Source: Acidobacteriaceae bacterium (GTDB lineage: Bacteria > Acidobacteriota > Terriglobia > Terriglobales > Acidobacteriaceae). Taken from it: DNA of 64,000 nucleotides. The position numbers were made by a program, and so were the translations under genes. Below are positions 1 to 9,500 of this stretch, one piece after another. The stretch spans positions 1 through 64,000 of the forward strand of contig PLIO01000145.1 in assembly GCA_003140075.1 (NCBI GenBank). Reading direction: 5' to 3'. A model generated the notes under the pieces. That model did not search any database and was not told where the DNA came from. It saw only the letters and a program-made list of their open reading frames with translations. The number at the start of each line of letters is the position of its first letter. Positions within the stretch are counted from its first letter, which is position 1.

Positions 1-444
1 CGCATCTTCAACACCTACGGCCCGCGCCTGCAATTAAACGACGGTCGCGTCGTCTCGAATTTCATGAAGCAGGCTCTGCGCGGCGAACCTCTCACCGTCT
101 ACGGCGACGGCAGCCAGACCCGCAGCTTCTGCTACGTCAGCGACGAAGTCGACGGCTTCCTCCGCCTGGCGAAATCGGATGAACATCTGCCCGTGAACAT
201 CGGCAACCCGAACGAGTTCACCATCCTCGAATGCGCCCAGCACGTGATTAAAGTGACCGGATCAAAAAGCAAAATCGCCTACGAACCCCTCCCGCAAGAC
301 GACCCCAAACAGCGCCAACCCGACATCACCAAAGCCCGCACCCTGCTCGGCTGGGAACCAAAGATCCAGCTGGAAGAAGGCCTGCGCCTCTCACTGGATT
401 ATTTCCGCAAAGCCGTAGCGGAAGAAGCCACTGCATCAAAGTAG
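1..444 (+). CDS. NAD-dependent epimerase/dehydratase (UDP-glucuronate decarboxylase-like), C-terminal part, 5' truncated by window
   Basis: Frame +1 open from base 1: [10 protein letters not shown]...[37 protein letters not shown], typical extended-SDR sugar epimerase/decarboxylase C-terminus. Confidence 0.9.
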   Translation, partial: RIFNTYGPRLQLNDGRVVSNFMKQALRGEPLTVYGDGSQTRSFCYVSDEVDGFLRLAKSDEHLPVNIGNPNEFTILECAQHVIKVTGSKSKIAYEPLPQDDPKQRQPDITKARTLLGWEPKIQLEEGLRLSLDYFRKAVAEEATASK

Positions 445-463
445 CCAGCGCCGACGTGGAAGA

Positions 464-481
464 GCGGCGCTTCAGCGCCGC
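464..481. terminator. Hairpin GCGGCGC-TTCA-GCGCCGC, possible terminator or REP-like palindrome, no T-run
   Basis: Perfect 7-bp inverted repeat 20 nt after the epimerase stop. Confidence 0.4.
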
Positions 482-959
482 GTAGCCTTGACCGCCCTCG
501 TTAGTTTGAAATAGGGCAAAACAAGCGCGCCGCTCCAATCGGTACCGCATTGGGCATGATGGCCCGCGATCCATTACGGCGCGCCTGCGAAGCACGTCAT
601 CCACAGCCCCCGTGTGACATCTGACCTTGCGCGCAGCCCCAAGTCGTTCCAAAATTGTCCCAGCAGAGGAAGTACACGCAGCGAGAGAAAGGCGGAGGGA
701 CCGAGCCGACAACTAGGCCCTAACTCCCCTGTTATCTAGATTATGACCCCTAAGTCCTTTGTTTGACGGATTTTGCAGGCAGGGATAACGCTAACTCGAT
801 GATTCTAAATATTATGCAGAAACGTGGGGGAGGGGGGGTACCCCATAATCAAATAGTAAACTTCCGGCAGCCCACCCTCCAACGCCGACACCCGCGCCCA
901 ACTTTATTTCGAGTGAGAACCCACAGATCGGAGGCCATGAAAGATTAGAGGGATGGAGC

Positions 960-1017
960 AAGAAGCTAAGAGCTAAAAGCCAACAGCTAAAAGCCAAGAG
1001 CCAAAAGCTAAGAGCTA
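960..1017. repeat. Degenerate short tandem repeat of AGCTAAAAGCCAAGAGC-type units
   Basis: aagaagctaagagctaaaagccaacagctaaaagccaagagccaaaagctaagagct; repeated (a)agagct / aaaagcc units. Confidence 0.75.
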
Positions 1018-2180
1018 CTCTCCGTCGCGGCCGCCACGAAATCGATCAACTGCTGCACGCCCTGCCGTTCATCTTTGGTATTCAGATGAAACCATACTCC
1101 CATCCCGTAGCCAGGATGCGAGGACTTCACTTCACCGCTCAAGCGCAACTTCATCTCGTGCGTGCGCACCACAATTTCAACCGTAACTCCCGCCTCGAAA
1201 GCCAGCGGTATTTCGAGATAACATCCGCCGGGACTGAGGTCGCTCAGATGGCAGTAATTCCGCACCGTGCTTCCCTTCTGGTAGACTTCCGCTCCCAGAC
1301 GGCACGCATAACGCGTTTGCCCGCGGCGGTTGCCGGACTTATCCTGCTGCCGAGCCGCTGCCTCTTGATCGCTGCTCTTCGCTTCCGTCGTCACCGCGGG
1401 CGCTACGTCCGGTTTCTGCCCGTGTCCGCTTGCCTCCGCGTCTTCACTCGGGCGAATCGAGTGCTCCACTTGCACCATTTCCGCGGCCAACTCCTGCTTT
1501 GGCGCCTCCGCGATGTTAGCCTTCAGCCACTCCTGCAGAATCCGCCGCGACCCTTTCGGCACATCCACAAACTGAATTCCCGCCCGGCCGTTCCAATCCT
1601 GCCACACCACCTGGCCGGAGAGCCGGACGCTCGAGGTCTGCCCCGGCAACTGAAACTGAAAATACACTTTGCAGGTCGGCGGCACCTTCTTGCCGAAGTT
1701 TACCGCCATGCCGTCTTCCGCCAGATCCACCAGCGTGGCCTTCGCCTGCTCCACTCCGGCATAGTCGATGGTCGCGTGGGTGTGCACCGCGGCGCGCGAC
1801 TTGCGGCGTTTGTCGCGGAACAGAACGCTCTGCGCCGCCCGCAGGCTGCTCAACGCCCGCTCATAGGAGACCGGCTTGTACAACACGAAGTTCACTCCCA
1901 GCGAAAACATCTCGCGGATGCTCTCCTGCCCGGATACCACCGCCACCGCCAGAGTCGAATCGTTCATGCGCGAAGAGCGGCTCTCGCCCAACAATCCAAT
2001 CACATCCGCCTGGGTTTCACAGTCAAGGATAAGCAGATCGAAACGCTGTTGCGCCACCCGTACCGCGGCGCGCACCGCGTCCGGACACAATTCCACCTGA
2101 ATCCCGAGTTCTTCCAGGACGCCCTTCAGCACTTGCACTGAAGCTTCGTCCGCGCAAACGAGCAGCGATGAGAGAGTCAT
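1008..2180 (-). CDS. Response-regulator-like protein with tandem PilZ domains
   Basis: Likely start at internal Met (MTLSSLLVCADEASVQVLKGVLEELG...), receiver-like N-term; two PilZ-like segments (RAAVHTHATIDYAG...; RRGQTRYACRLGAEVYQKG...NYCHLSDLSPGGCYLEI). Confidence 0.8.
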   Translation of the reverse strand: MTLSSLLVCADEASVQVLKGVLEELGIQVELCPDAVRAAVRVAQQRFDLLILDCETQADVIGLLGESRSSRMNDSTLAVAVVSGQESIREMFSLGVNFVLYKPVSYERALSSLRAAQSVLFRDKRRKSRAAVHTHATIDYAGVEQAKATLVDLAEDGMAVNFGKKVPPTCKVYFQFQLPGQTSSVRLSGQVVWQDWNGRAGIQFVDVPKGSRRILQEWLKANIAEAPKQELAAEMVQVEHSIRPSEDAEASGHGQKPDVAPAVTTEAKSSDQEAAARQQDKSGNRRGQTRYACRLGAEVYQKGSTVRNYCHLSDLSPGGCYLEIPLAFEAGVTVEIVVRTHEMKLRLSGEVKSSHPGYGMGVWFHLNTKDERQGVQQLIDFVAAATESSS

Positions 2181-2526
2181 ACCTGCCTCCATCCTAGGGT
2201 CACCGCAGTTCGTCCGACAAGTTACCGCAGTCATCTCCGCCGCTCTGGTCTTCGGGTACAGTTCGCTTAACTCCACTCCCTGCAGTGATGTGACCTGAGT
2301 CACCTTCCCCATTACAAAAGACCAATAGTCCTTCGTTGCACTGTGGTGCTTTGACGCTATCACCCCACGTTCATACGATGAAGACTGCCACACCGTATGC
2401 GGCGCCAGTTGGTCACTCCCCAAACGGCAGCAGCTCCCTCTTGTACGGTTGGGCGCTTGAGATTTCAGAGACGAGGTCGGGTTGATTAACACCAGACGAT
2501 ACGTGACTTACACCGGGACCGAACTT

Positions 2527-3144
2527 ATGGCGTCGCGCAAGTACAGAGGGTTCTCGTTGCTGGAGCTGCTGATAACGATCAGCATTCTCTTGATTATGGC
2601 CGGGGTCACCTTCGTCACTTTGCAGCCTGCGCTCAATCAGAACCACGTAAACTCGGGCTACGATACAACGTTGATGGCCCTGCGCAACACCCGCAATCTG
2701 GCGATCACGCAGAGTAACGAATACTACGTCAATTTCAATCCGGCTGGTTTTCCCGCGGGCACCATTCAAGTCGAGTTTCAAGGTCCCGCAGTCGCAGGGG
2801 TATTGCCACCGCTGCAACAAGTGATCACCTATGCCTTGCCGGCGGATGTGAGCTTCGCTGTCCAGACGGGATTTCCCGCCAATACCCCGGATAGCTTTGG
2901 CACCGGTGTCACTGCTATTGACTTCGAATCCACACCGGGTGTGCCTTTGAATTACGTCGTGTTCTATCCCGACGGATCGGCGCAAGACAGCCTCGGCAAC
3001 TATAGCAATGGCGTCGTCTATCTGACCCGCACTGGCAGCCCCATCTACATTTCGAAGGCCGTCACGCTATGGGGCGCAACCGGGAGAATCCGCGGTTGGT
3101 CGCTGAATAACGTAACCGGCGTTGCCACTTGGGTACAACAATGA
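2527..3144 (+). CDS. Prepilin-type protein, GspH/FimT-like minor pseudopilin
   Basis: MASRKYRGFSLLELLITISILLIMAGVTFV: type IV prepilin N-terminal methylation motif. Confidence 0.85.
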   Translation: MASRKYRGFSLLELLITISILLIMAGVTFVTLQPALNQNHVNSGYDTTLMALRNTRNLAITQSNEYYVNFNPAGFPAGTIQVEFQGPAVAGVLPPLQQVITYALPADVSFAVQTGFPANTPDSFGTGVTAIDFESTPGVPLNYVVFYPDGSAQDSLGNYSNGVVYLTRTGSPIYISKAVTLWGATGRIRGWSLNNVTGVATWVQQ

Positions 3145-3746
3145 CACAAGAAAACGAATCTGTGAGGAAGTATCAAGCGCAACGCGGCTTCACGCTACTC
3201 GAAGTCATGATCGCGACTGTCGTCATGACCATCGGCATTCTGGCATTGATGGCGAGTTTCGCCACCGCCATCGCTGCGACGGCTTCGGCGGAGGAAGATC
3301 TGGTGGCACGCCATAAGGCGCTCGATGCCATGGAAAGTATCTACACAGCGCGCAACAGCCAGCAGCTTCCTTTTGCGTCGATCAACAATATCGCCAACGG
3401 TGGAATTTTCCTCAGCGGGGCGCAGAAACTGCTTTGCGCCGGACCCGATGGCATCGTCGGCACCGCCGATGATGTTCCCTGCACCGCTCCCGATACCGGT
3501 GCAGCTTGCCCGGGAGGAATAGAATGCCTCGTCCTGCCTGGCCCGGACGGTATCCTGGGCACGGCCGACGACGTCACACAAACCCTGAGTAATTTCACGC
3601 GCACCATTGCCTTCAACCAGGTGCTGCTACCCACCGGCGGAGTCAACACCAACCTGATCGCCATCAGCGTCTCTGTCACATACATTAAGCCTGGTTGGCC
3701 TGCCCGAACCTATACGGTGAACGGGCTGATCTCCAGCTACCACTAG
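3129..3746 (+). CDS. PilV-like minor pilin
   Basis: QRGFTLLEVMIATVVMTIGILALMASFATAIAAT prepilin motif; start could be 3129 or 3141; overlaps preceding gene. Confidence 0.85.
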   Translation: MGTTMTQENESVRKYQAQRGFTLLEVMIATVVMTIGILALMASFATAIAATASAEEDLVARHKALDAMESIYTARNSQQLPFASINNIANGGIFLSGAQKLLCAGPDGIVGTADDVPCTAPDTGAACPGGIECLVLPGPDGILGTADDVTQTLSNFTRTIAFNQVLLPTGGVNTNLIAISVSVTYIKPGWPARTYTVNGLISSYH

Positions 3747-3750
3747 ACCG

Positions 3751-4923
3751 ATGAAAATCATGAAGATGCCCATCGCAAAATCGGAAAGCGGTTACAGCCT
3801 TCTGGAACTGATGATCGCCTCTGCCATCGGCGTAATCGTCGTCATGGCCATGACGCAAATGTTCCGCGTGGGAATGAACGCGACCTTTACCGTTACACAA
3901 CGCGCCGAGACCCAGGAGAACATGCGTGCCGCCATCGAATTAATGACGAAGGACATCAGCATGGCAGGCGCGGGCTTGCCTTCGGGCGGCCTGCAGTTGG
4001 CCAGTGGCAGCGGTGCCTCGAAAGTTGCCTGCAACCAATCCGGCACCTGCTACGTCCCCGCCGATACTTACCCGACGGGAAACTACATGTATGGCCTCCT
4101 GCCCGGCTACGGCAATGGCGTCGAGAATGCCAGCGTAATCACCAGCGCTCCCGCGGCAGTGAATGACAGCATCACTTCCATCTATTGCGACTACAATTTT
4201 CCGCTGACCAATTTCACGTTTACCTTTCCCAGCCAAACCCAGGCCACTGTGGCCTTGATAGCTGGCCCCAACTCGGCAATGCCCGAAAACATTCTGGCGC
4301 CCGGCGGTCTTAACGTCGGCGATCTGCTGTTCTTCCAGGTCACCACGCCAGGCGCGGGCACGGCCGGCAGCAACCAGGGGACCAGCGCCGCACAAACCGC
4401 TGCGGTGGTAGCAGAAATAACAGGCCTTCCCAGTAGCACTGAAATTCTCTTTGCTCCCGCCGACGCACTCAATTTCAATCAGACCGGCCCCAATAGTCTG
4501 GCCAACACGATCGCCACCTTAGGATCCGCTCTGGGCGGAGGCAATACGGTCACCGCCTGCCGCCTGAAAGCCGTGACTTACTTTCTGCAAGTTCCGCCCG
4601 CCGGCGGAACCGTTCAAACTCCGCGCCTGATGCGCCAAGTGAACGGCCTCACCGCCGTTCCGGTGGCCGACAACATCATCAACCTGCAATTCAGCTATGA
4701 CGTGATCAGTTCCACGAGCGGCCTTATGAATGCGAATCTGTCCAACCCGATCGCGGCTGGAGATTCCCCCGCGCTGATTCAGAAGGTCAATATTTGGATT
4801 ATGGGCCAAAGTCTGACGCAGGGAGGGACCCGATCCCAGAGCATGTATCTGGCGAGTTCCGTCAGTGCTGGCAATATGAGTTTCTGCAATTCCTACAGCA
4901 GCAACACAACTGTTTGCCAATGA
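3751..4923 (+). CDS. PilW-like minor pilin
   Basis: ESGYSLLELMIASAIGVIVVMAMTQMFR prepilin motif; PilW-like size and order. Confidence 0.85.
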   Translation: MKIMKMPIAKSESGYSLLELMIASAIGVIVVMAMTQMFRVGMNATFTVTQRAETQENMRAAIELMTKDISMAGAGLPSGGLQLASGSGASKVACNQSGTCYVPADTYPTGNYMYGLLPGYGNGVENASVITSAPAAVNDSITSIYCDYNFPLTNFTFTFPSQTQATVALIAGPNSAMPENILAPGGLNVGDLLFFQVTTPGAGTAGSNQGTSAAQTAAVVAEITGLPSSTEILFAPADALNFNQTGPNSLANTIATLGSALGGGNTVTACRLKAVTYFLQVPPAGGTVQTPRLMRQVNGLTAVPVADNIINLQFSYDVISSTSGLMNANLSNPIAAGDSPALIQKVNIWIMGQSLTQGGTRSQSMYLASSVSAGNMSFCNSYSSNTTVCQ

Positions 4924-4971
4924 TCGGCAATCTGTCCGAGGTTTGGGCTTTCGAGGTCGGAGGGGGAAAAC

Positions 4972-7900
4972 ATGGGAAAGAGTAAACGAGATTCGCGAGG
5001 CTTCACGCTCATTGCGGCGCTTCTGCTGACGGTGCTATTGTCGGCCGTGGCCGTTGGCCTGTTGTACATGGTCAGCAATGAGGAGCGCATGGGAGGCAAC
5101 GACCTGGAGAGCAACCTCGCCTACTACGGCGCGGAGTCCGGCATCGAAAACCTGACTGCCCAGCTTTCTCAGCTCTATCAGTCCTCTCAGAACCCAACCG
5201 CAGCGTCCATTACGGCCCTCGCCGCCCCCGCAAATTATCCGACTGCGCTTACCGGCTCGAACATCACGAGCATGAACTATGTGGAGTCCATCACCTGGCC
5301 GTCCACCCAGACCAACGGGACGCCTTGCCCGAATCTTCCCAACCCGTGCGGTTCCTGGGATATCGTCGGCTCCGGCTCGAACCAGGGGATGGTGGCGACC
5401 CTCATCCCGTTCAATCTGCAAGTTACGGCCACCCGCGCTTCTACCGCAGGTGAGGCCACAACCAACACCGCCATCACTGCCACCGGCGCATCCGTCAATC
5501 TCACCCGGACCGTGGAAGTCGCTCTTCTACCCGCTTTCGAGTTCGGAGTATTTTGCGACGGGGATTGCGACTATTTCGCCGGCCCGCCATTCAACTTCGG
5601 GGGCCGCGTTCATACCAATGGCAACCTGTTCCTGGCTGCCAACACCGGTCCTTTAACCTTCACCGACAAAATTACCGCCGTAGGCCAGGTCGTTACGTCC
5701 CAATTGGAGAATGGCACCGCCGCCGGCTCCGGGGCGGGTTCTTACAACGGCGCGGTTTACATACCCAATGCTTCGGGTGGTTGTCCCGCCGCTCCGAACG
5801 CTGGGCCGGGATCGGGCTCGAACTGCGTTGCCCTCAGCGGCGGAAGCTGGTCGGGCGGTTTTCCCCCAATCGCAGGTTCAGCAACTTCAAATTGGACCGG
5901 CATTTCCAAATCAACCTTTAACGGGTTCATTGAGACCGGAGCCACCGGCGCCACCGCGTTGCAGTTGCCCTTCGTGAACAGCTCGAAGGTGGGTGCAATC
6001 GACATCATTCGCAAACCTACACCCGGCGACACCGCGCAGGTGTCCTCCTCGCGGCTGTATAACGAAGCTTCGATCCGCATTTTGTTGGCCGATACCGAGG
6101 GCGACCTCTATCCCGGTGAAACCCGTTCCGACAGCGCGACGCAAGATATTCAGATCGGAACGCCGTTCACAGATCTCGGCAACACGACCGGTTATGTCAC
6201 CACTACGCAGACCGTGCCGGGTGGCGTCCCCGCAGTCGGCAATATGTACTTCGCTACCGCCCTGAAGGGCACCGGCACCAATGATTGGGCGACGCAAGCC
6301 CCTACGGGATGCACGAGCACATTAGCGTCCTGGCCGCTGTTTGGCCAAGTCACGGTCTCGGGCAAACAATGCCAGGGCGTATGGCTGCGTGTGGAATATT
6401 GCCCGACAACCGCTGCCAATTGCGGGACCAACCCCACTTCTTGGGTTGGCGTTACGAAGCAGTGGCTGGGGTACGGTTTTGGACGCACCTACAATCAGCC
6501 TCCGACGCACCCGTACAACAGCTCCACCGGCACGGCTCCGCTGTGCAAGAACTACCCGAACTATCCGGCAGCTCAGTGTCAGAATGGCATCAGTCCGGCC
6601 ATCCTGATTCTGCAGCAACTGCAAGAGCCCGTGGCCACGAGCAGCGCCATGGAGGGCGATACCACTGACTCGAGCGGAACGGCTCACAACTGGCTGCCCC
6701 TTAACTTCTATGACGCACGCGAAGGGGAACCGCGCGATGCCCGGCCCTCAGGAGATCCCGGCGGATCGGGAGGTGCTAATCCGAACTGCAGTCCGGTCGG
6801 CATCATGAACGCCGTGGAACTCGACGTAGGCAACCTGTGGTTGTGGCTGCAGGGATCGACGCCATATTCGGGCGGCAGCGGTAAGCTGGTCAACGCAGCC
6901 ACGTACAACGGCTACATTCTCTACTTCGCTGACCACCGTGGCATGTTGCCAGATCTGTACCCGCTGACCACGTTTAATAACGGCTTCTCGGGAATGTCAG
7001 GCTTGAACGACATCGTCAACTCTGGCTCCGCCGTCGGAGTCCCTGATGGAAAGCTTGAGCCGATGTCGTATTACGGAACGGTCACCTCCATCACCCCCGT
7101 TCCCTATTCGCCGGAAGACACGGCAGTGAAGGGTGCAGGGGTAAATGGGGGAAACGTCGATCGGTGGGGAGAACCGAACCTGGCCGCCGGGTTCGGCATC
7201 ACAAACACGACGAACATGGCCTTGCCTTATTACATTTACGGGTCGGTCACGGCGAATGCGGTGCGATGCGAGTCGTACGGCTCGGCATACGCCGCAAACG
7301 GGACCGCCACGGCAGAGTGGAACATGGTGGCCGCACCGCGACATGTGCTGCGCCTGGTCGATGGCGGTATGGATGGTTCCGGCAACAGTTTCGTTCCGCC
7401 GACAAACGGAAACCCGTCGATCAACGGGGTCGGCTTCACCGTCGCCTCGGAAGAACCCGTGTATGTCTGGGGCAACTACAACACCGGACCCAAAGATCCG
7501 TTCTGGCCGAGCGAAGACACACTTACAACCCCGCACTCGGCGGCATCCATCATGGCCGATGCGGTTACGCTACTGTCAAATCCCCCTGCGGCGAACAACA
7601 CCCAGGGAGGCAGTGCGGCTGCCACGACCGTCGGCTATACCGATTTGCTGACCTTTGAATACCCGGCCTATGTAACCGATCGTCCGGGCGACGACAGCTA
7701 CTACCGGATGGCCATCATCGCGGGAAAGAGCATTCCGTTCCCGAACCCTTCCTGGTCGACCGAAGCGGATTTCGGCACCGACGGCGGCATGCACAACTTC
7801 CTCCGCTATCTGGAAGACCGTGGAGCGAGCAACGCAGTAGTCAACTATGCCGGGTCGATGATCAGCATGTACTACTCGCAGTACGCGACCGGCAACTTCA

Positions 7901-8049
7901 AGTGCTGCACGTCGGTTTATGACGCGCCGGCGAAACGTAACTATTTCTTCGACACGCTGTTCGAGAACCCGAACAATCTGCCTCCCGGAACCCCCAGTTT
8001 CCAGGACGTAGTCAGTTTGGGTTTCCACCAAAACTTCACCCCGCAGTAA
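4972..8049 (+). CDS. Very large PilX-like pilus assembly protein (1025 aa)
   Basis: DSRGFTLIAALLLTVLLSAVAVGLLYMVSNEERMGGNDLESNLAYYGAESGIENL: PilX N-terminal pattern with long secreted C-terminal region. Confidence 0.75.
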   Translation: MGKSKRDSRGFTLIAALLLTVLLSAVAVGLLYMVSNEERMGGNDLESNLAYYGAESGIENLTAQLSQLYQSSQNPTAASITALAAPANYPTALTGSNITSMNYVESITWPSTQTNGTPCPNLPNPCGSWDIVGSGSNQGMVATLIPFNLQVTATRASTAGEATTNTAITATGASVNLTRTVEVALLPAFEFGVFCDGDCDYFAGPPFNFGGRVHTNGNLFLAANTGPLTFTDKITAVGQVVTSQLENGTAAGSGAGSYNGAVYIPNASGGCPAAPNAGPGSGSNCVALSGGSWSGGFPPIAGSATSNWTGISKSTFNGFIETGATGATALQLPFVNSSKVGAIDIIRKPTPGDTAQVSSSRLYNEASIRILLADTEGDLYPGETRSDSATQDIQIGTPFTDLGNTTGYVTTTQTVPGGVPAVGNMYFATALKGTGTNDWATQAPTGCTSTLASWPLFGQVTVSGKQCQGVWLRVEYCPTTAANCGTNPTSWVGVTKQWLGYGFGRTYNQPPTHPYNSSTGTAPLCKNYPNYPAAQCQNGISPAILILQQLQEPVATSSAMEGDTTDSSGTAHNWLPLNFYDAREGEPRDARPSGDPGGSGGANPNCSPVGIMNAVELDVGNLWLWLQGSTPYSGGSGKLVNAATYNGYILYFADHRGMLPDLYPLTTFNNGFSGMSGLNDIVNSGSAVGVPDGKLEPMSYYGTVTSITPVPYSPEDTAVKGAGVNGGNVDRWGEPNLAAGFGITNTTNMALPYYIYGSVTANAVRCESYGSAYAANGTATAEWNMVAAPRHVLRLVDGGMDGSGNSFVPPTNGNPSINGVGFTVASEEPVYVWGNYNTGPKDPFWPSEDTLTTPHSAASIMADAVTLLSNPPAANNTQGGSAAATTVGYTDLLTFEYPAYVTDRPGDDSYYRMAIIAGKSIPFPNPSWSTEADFGTDGGMHNFLRYLEDRGASNAVVNYAGSMISMYYSQYATGNFKCCTSVYDAPAKRNYFFDTLFENPNNLPPGTPSFQDVVSLGFHQNFTPQ

Positions 8050-8074
8050 GCATCGCGAAGACAGCGGCTCATAC

Positions 8075-8108
8075 AAAGCCCCGATCCTGCTTCAGGACCG
8101 GGGCTTTT
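8075..8108 (+). terminator. Rho-independent terminator after pilin cluster
   Basis: AAAGCCCCGATCCTGCTTCAGGACCGGGGCTTTT stem-loop with T-run. Confidence 0.8.
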
Positions 8109-8184
8109 CATTGTTTTGTACTATTCCCTCGGCCACGCTTTTTCGCTTAGAGTCACCAGGCACAGCGTTGTAGTCCAACAACCT

Positions 8185-9435
8185 ATGAGCGCATCTTCGC
8201 CGACTATGCCTCAGAATCAACCCGAAGAAACGGGTCGCCCCGCATCGGGCTGGCTCTGGACCGCGTTTTCCGTCTGTGCCATCGGGGCGATTGCGCTGTT
8301 CTTCATTCCAGCGTTCATCATTCGTCCCTTCACTCACCAGACGGCACGCGGACTCCTGCTCGCGATGGCCGTGCGCCAGCGCGCTCCGCTGGGCACGCTG
8401 ATCTCAGGTATCGCTTGTTTGGCTTTATCCTTGGCACTGTGGGGGACTGTCGGCCGCTGGCGGAAAGCCCTGCTCGTGTTGACTCTGGCCGTAGTCGCTT
8501 TTTCCGCTGTCATGTCACGCCTGAATTATTTCGAATGGATGTTCCATCCCATTGCAGGTCCGCAGTTCATTGCGCAGGCCGAGAGCAAGCTCGACTCTAA
8601 CGAGATGATAATGTCCGTGCGCTTCGGCGGCGACGCCCGCGCCTATCCCATCAGCCAGATGGCCTATCATCACGTCCTCAACGATGTAGTCGGAGGCGTG
8701 CCGATCGTCGCCACGTATTGAACGCTCTGTCACACCGGTCTGGTGTGGACGCGAACGGTAAACGGAACGGCCCTGCATTTCTACCTGGCCGGTATCAACA
8801 ACCAGAACTTTCTCATGCGCGACCAGGAAACCGGAACCTGGTGGCAGCAGATCACCGGCAAGGCCATCTACGGGCCGATGCGAGGCGCAGCGCTCAAGTT
8901 GGTCCCCAGCGACGAACTCAGCTTCGGCGAATGGAGAGCCGAATTTCCCTCCGGACAAGTCCTTGCGCCCGTCGCCAAATACACGAAAGAGTACGACCCC
9001 AACTGGGAACCCGACGTCGCGAAGCTACCGGTAGTGATCAGCTTCCCAGGTACTGAACTAAAATCGCGCGACGTCGTCATTGGACTGACCATCGGCGGCT
9101 CTGCCCGTGCTTATCCATGGGAGACCCTCGCGAAGCAATCTCCCATTCTCGATCGAGTCAACGGCACGCCGCTGCTTTTTGTGCTCGGCCCCGACGGCAA
9201 ATCATTCCGCGTCTTCGTCAGCCTCATCGACGGGCACGACGCAGAATTCTTTCTCCAGACTGATGCACATTCGTGGATACTGCTCGACTCACTGACTAAC
9301 AGCCAGTGGAACTTTCAAGGCTGCGCCACCTCAGGCTTGGCGAAGGGACGATGTCTCGATCGCATTCCTGCGTTGAAGGATTACTGGTTCGACTGGCGCA
9401 ACTACCATCCTGAGACCACCATCTACAAACGCTAG
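8185..9435 (+). CDS. DUF3179-family membrane protein, candidate selenoprotein: in-frame TGA (8719-8721) read as Sec at first Cys of YCxxC
   Basis: ORFs 8116-8721 and 8743-9435 are in the same frame; joined product ...AYHHVLNDVVGGVPIVATY-U-TLCHTGLVWTRTVNGTALHFYLAGINNQNFLMRDQETGTWWQQITGKAIYGP... is a continuous DUF3179-type domain; N-terminal TM helices. Confidence 0.8.
8722..8753 (+). promoter_or_regulatory. Candidate bacterial SECIS hairpin immediately 3' of TGA
   Basis: CGC(8723-8725)...CACACC(8731-8736)-GGTCT loop(8737-8741)-GGTGTG(8742-8747)...GCG(8751-8753); perfect 6-bp upper stem, G in first two loop positions. Confidence 0.75.
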
Positions 9436-9500
9436 GATAGCGACGAAACCTATGGCGGTTGCGTGCTAAACTTTCGCCTCAATCGATCTCAGGGGGCTTC

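Noticed and set aside
326-712. 128-aa minus-strand ORF overlapping the epimerase 3' end
   Set aside because: Overlaps a real gene and has no recognisable domain.
1086-2141. 351-aa plus-strand ORF
   Set aside because: Antisense to the PilZ gene; Arg/His-rich translation typical of a high-GC shadow ORF.
8719-8721. Treating the DUF3179 gene as a pseudogene or as two separate genes
   Set aside because: Same frame on both sides, domain continuous across the TGA, TGA at a conserved Cys position, and a SECIS-like hairpin follows. A sequencing error or nonsense mutation stays possible until selA/B/C/D are checked.
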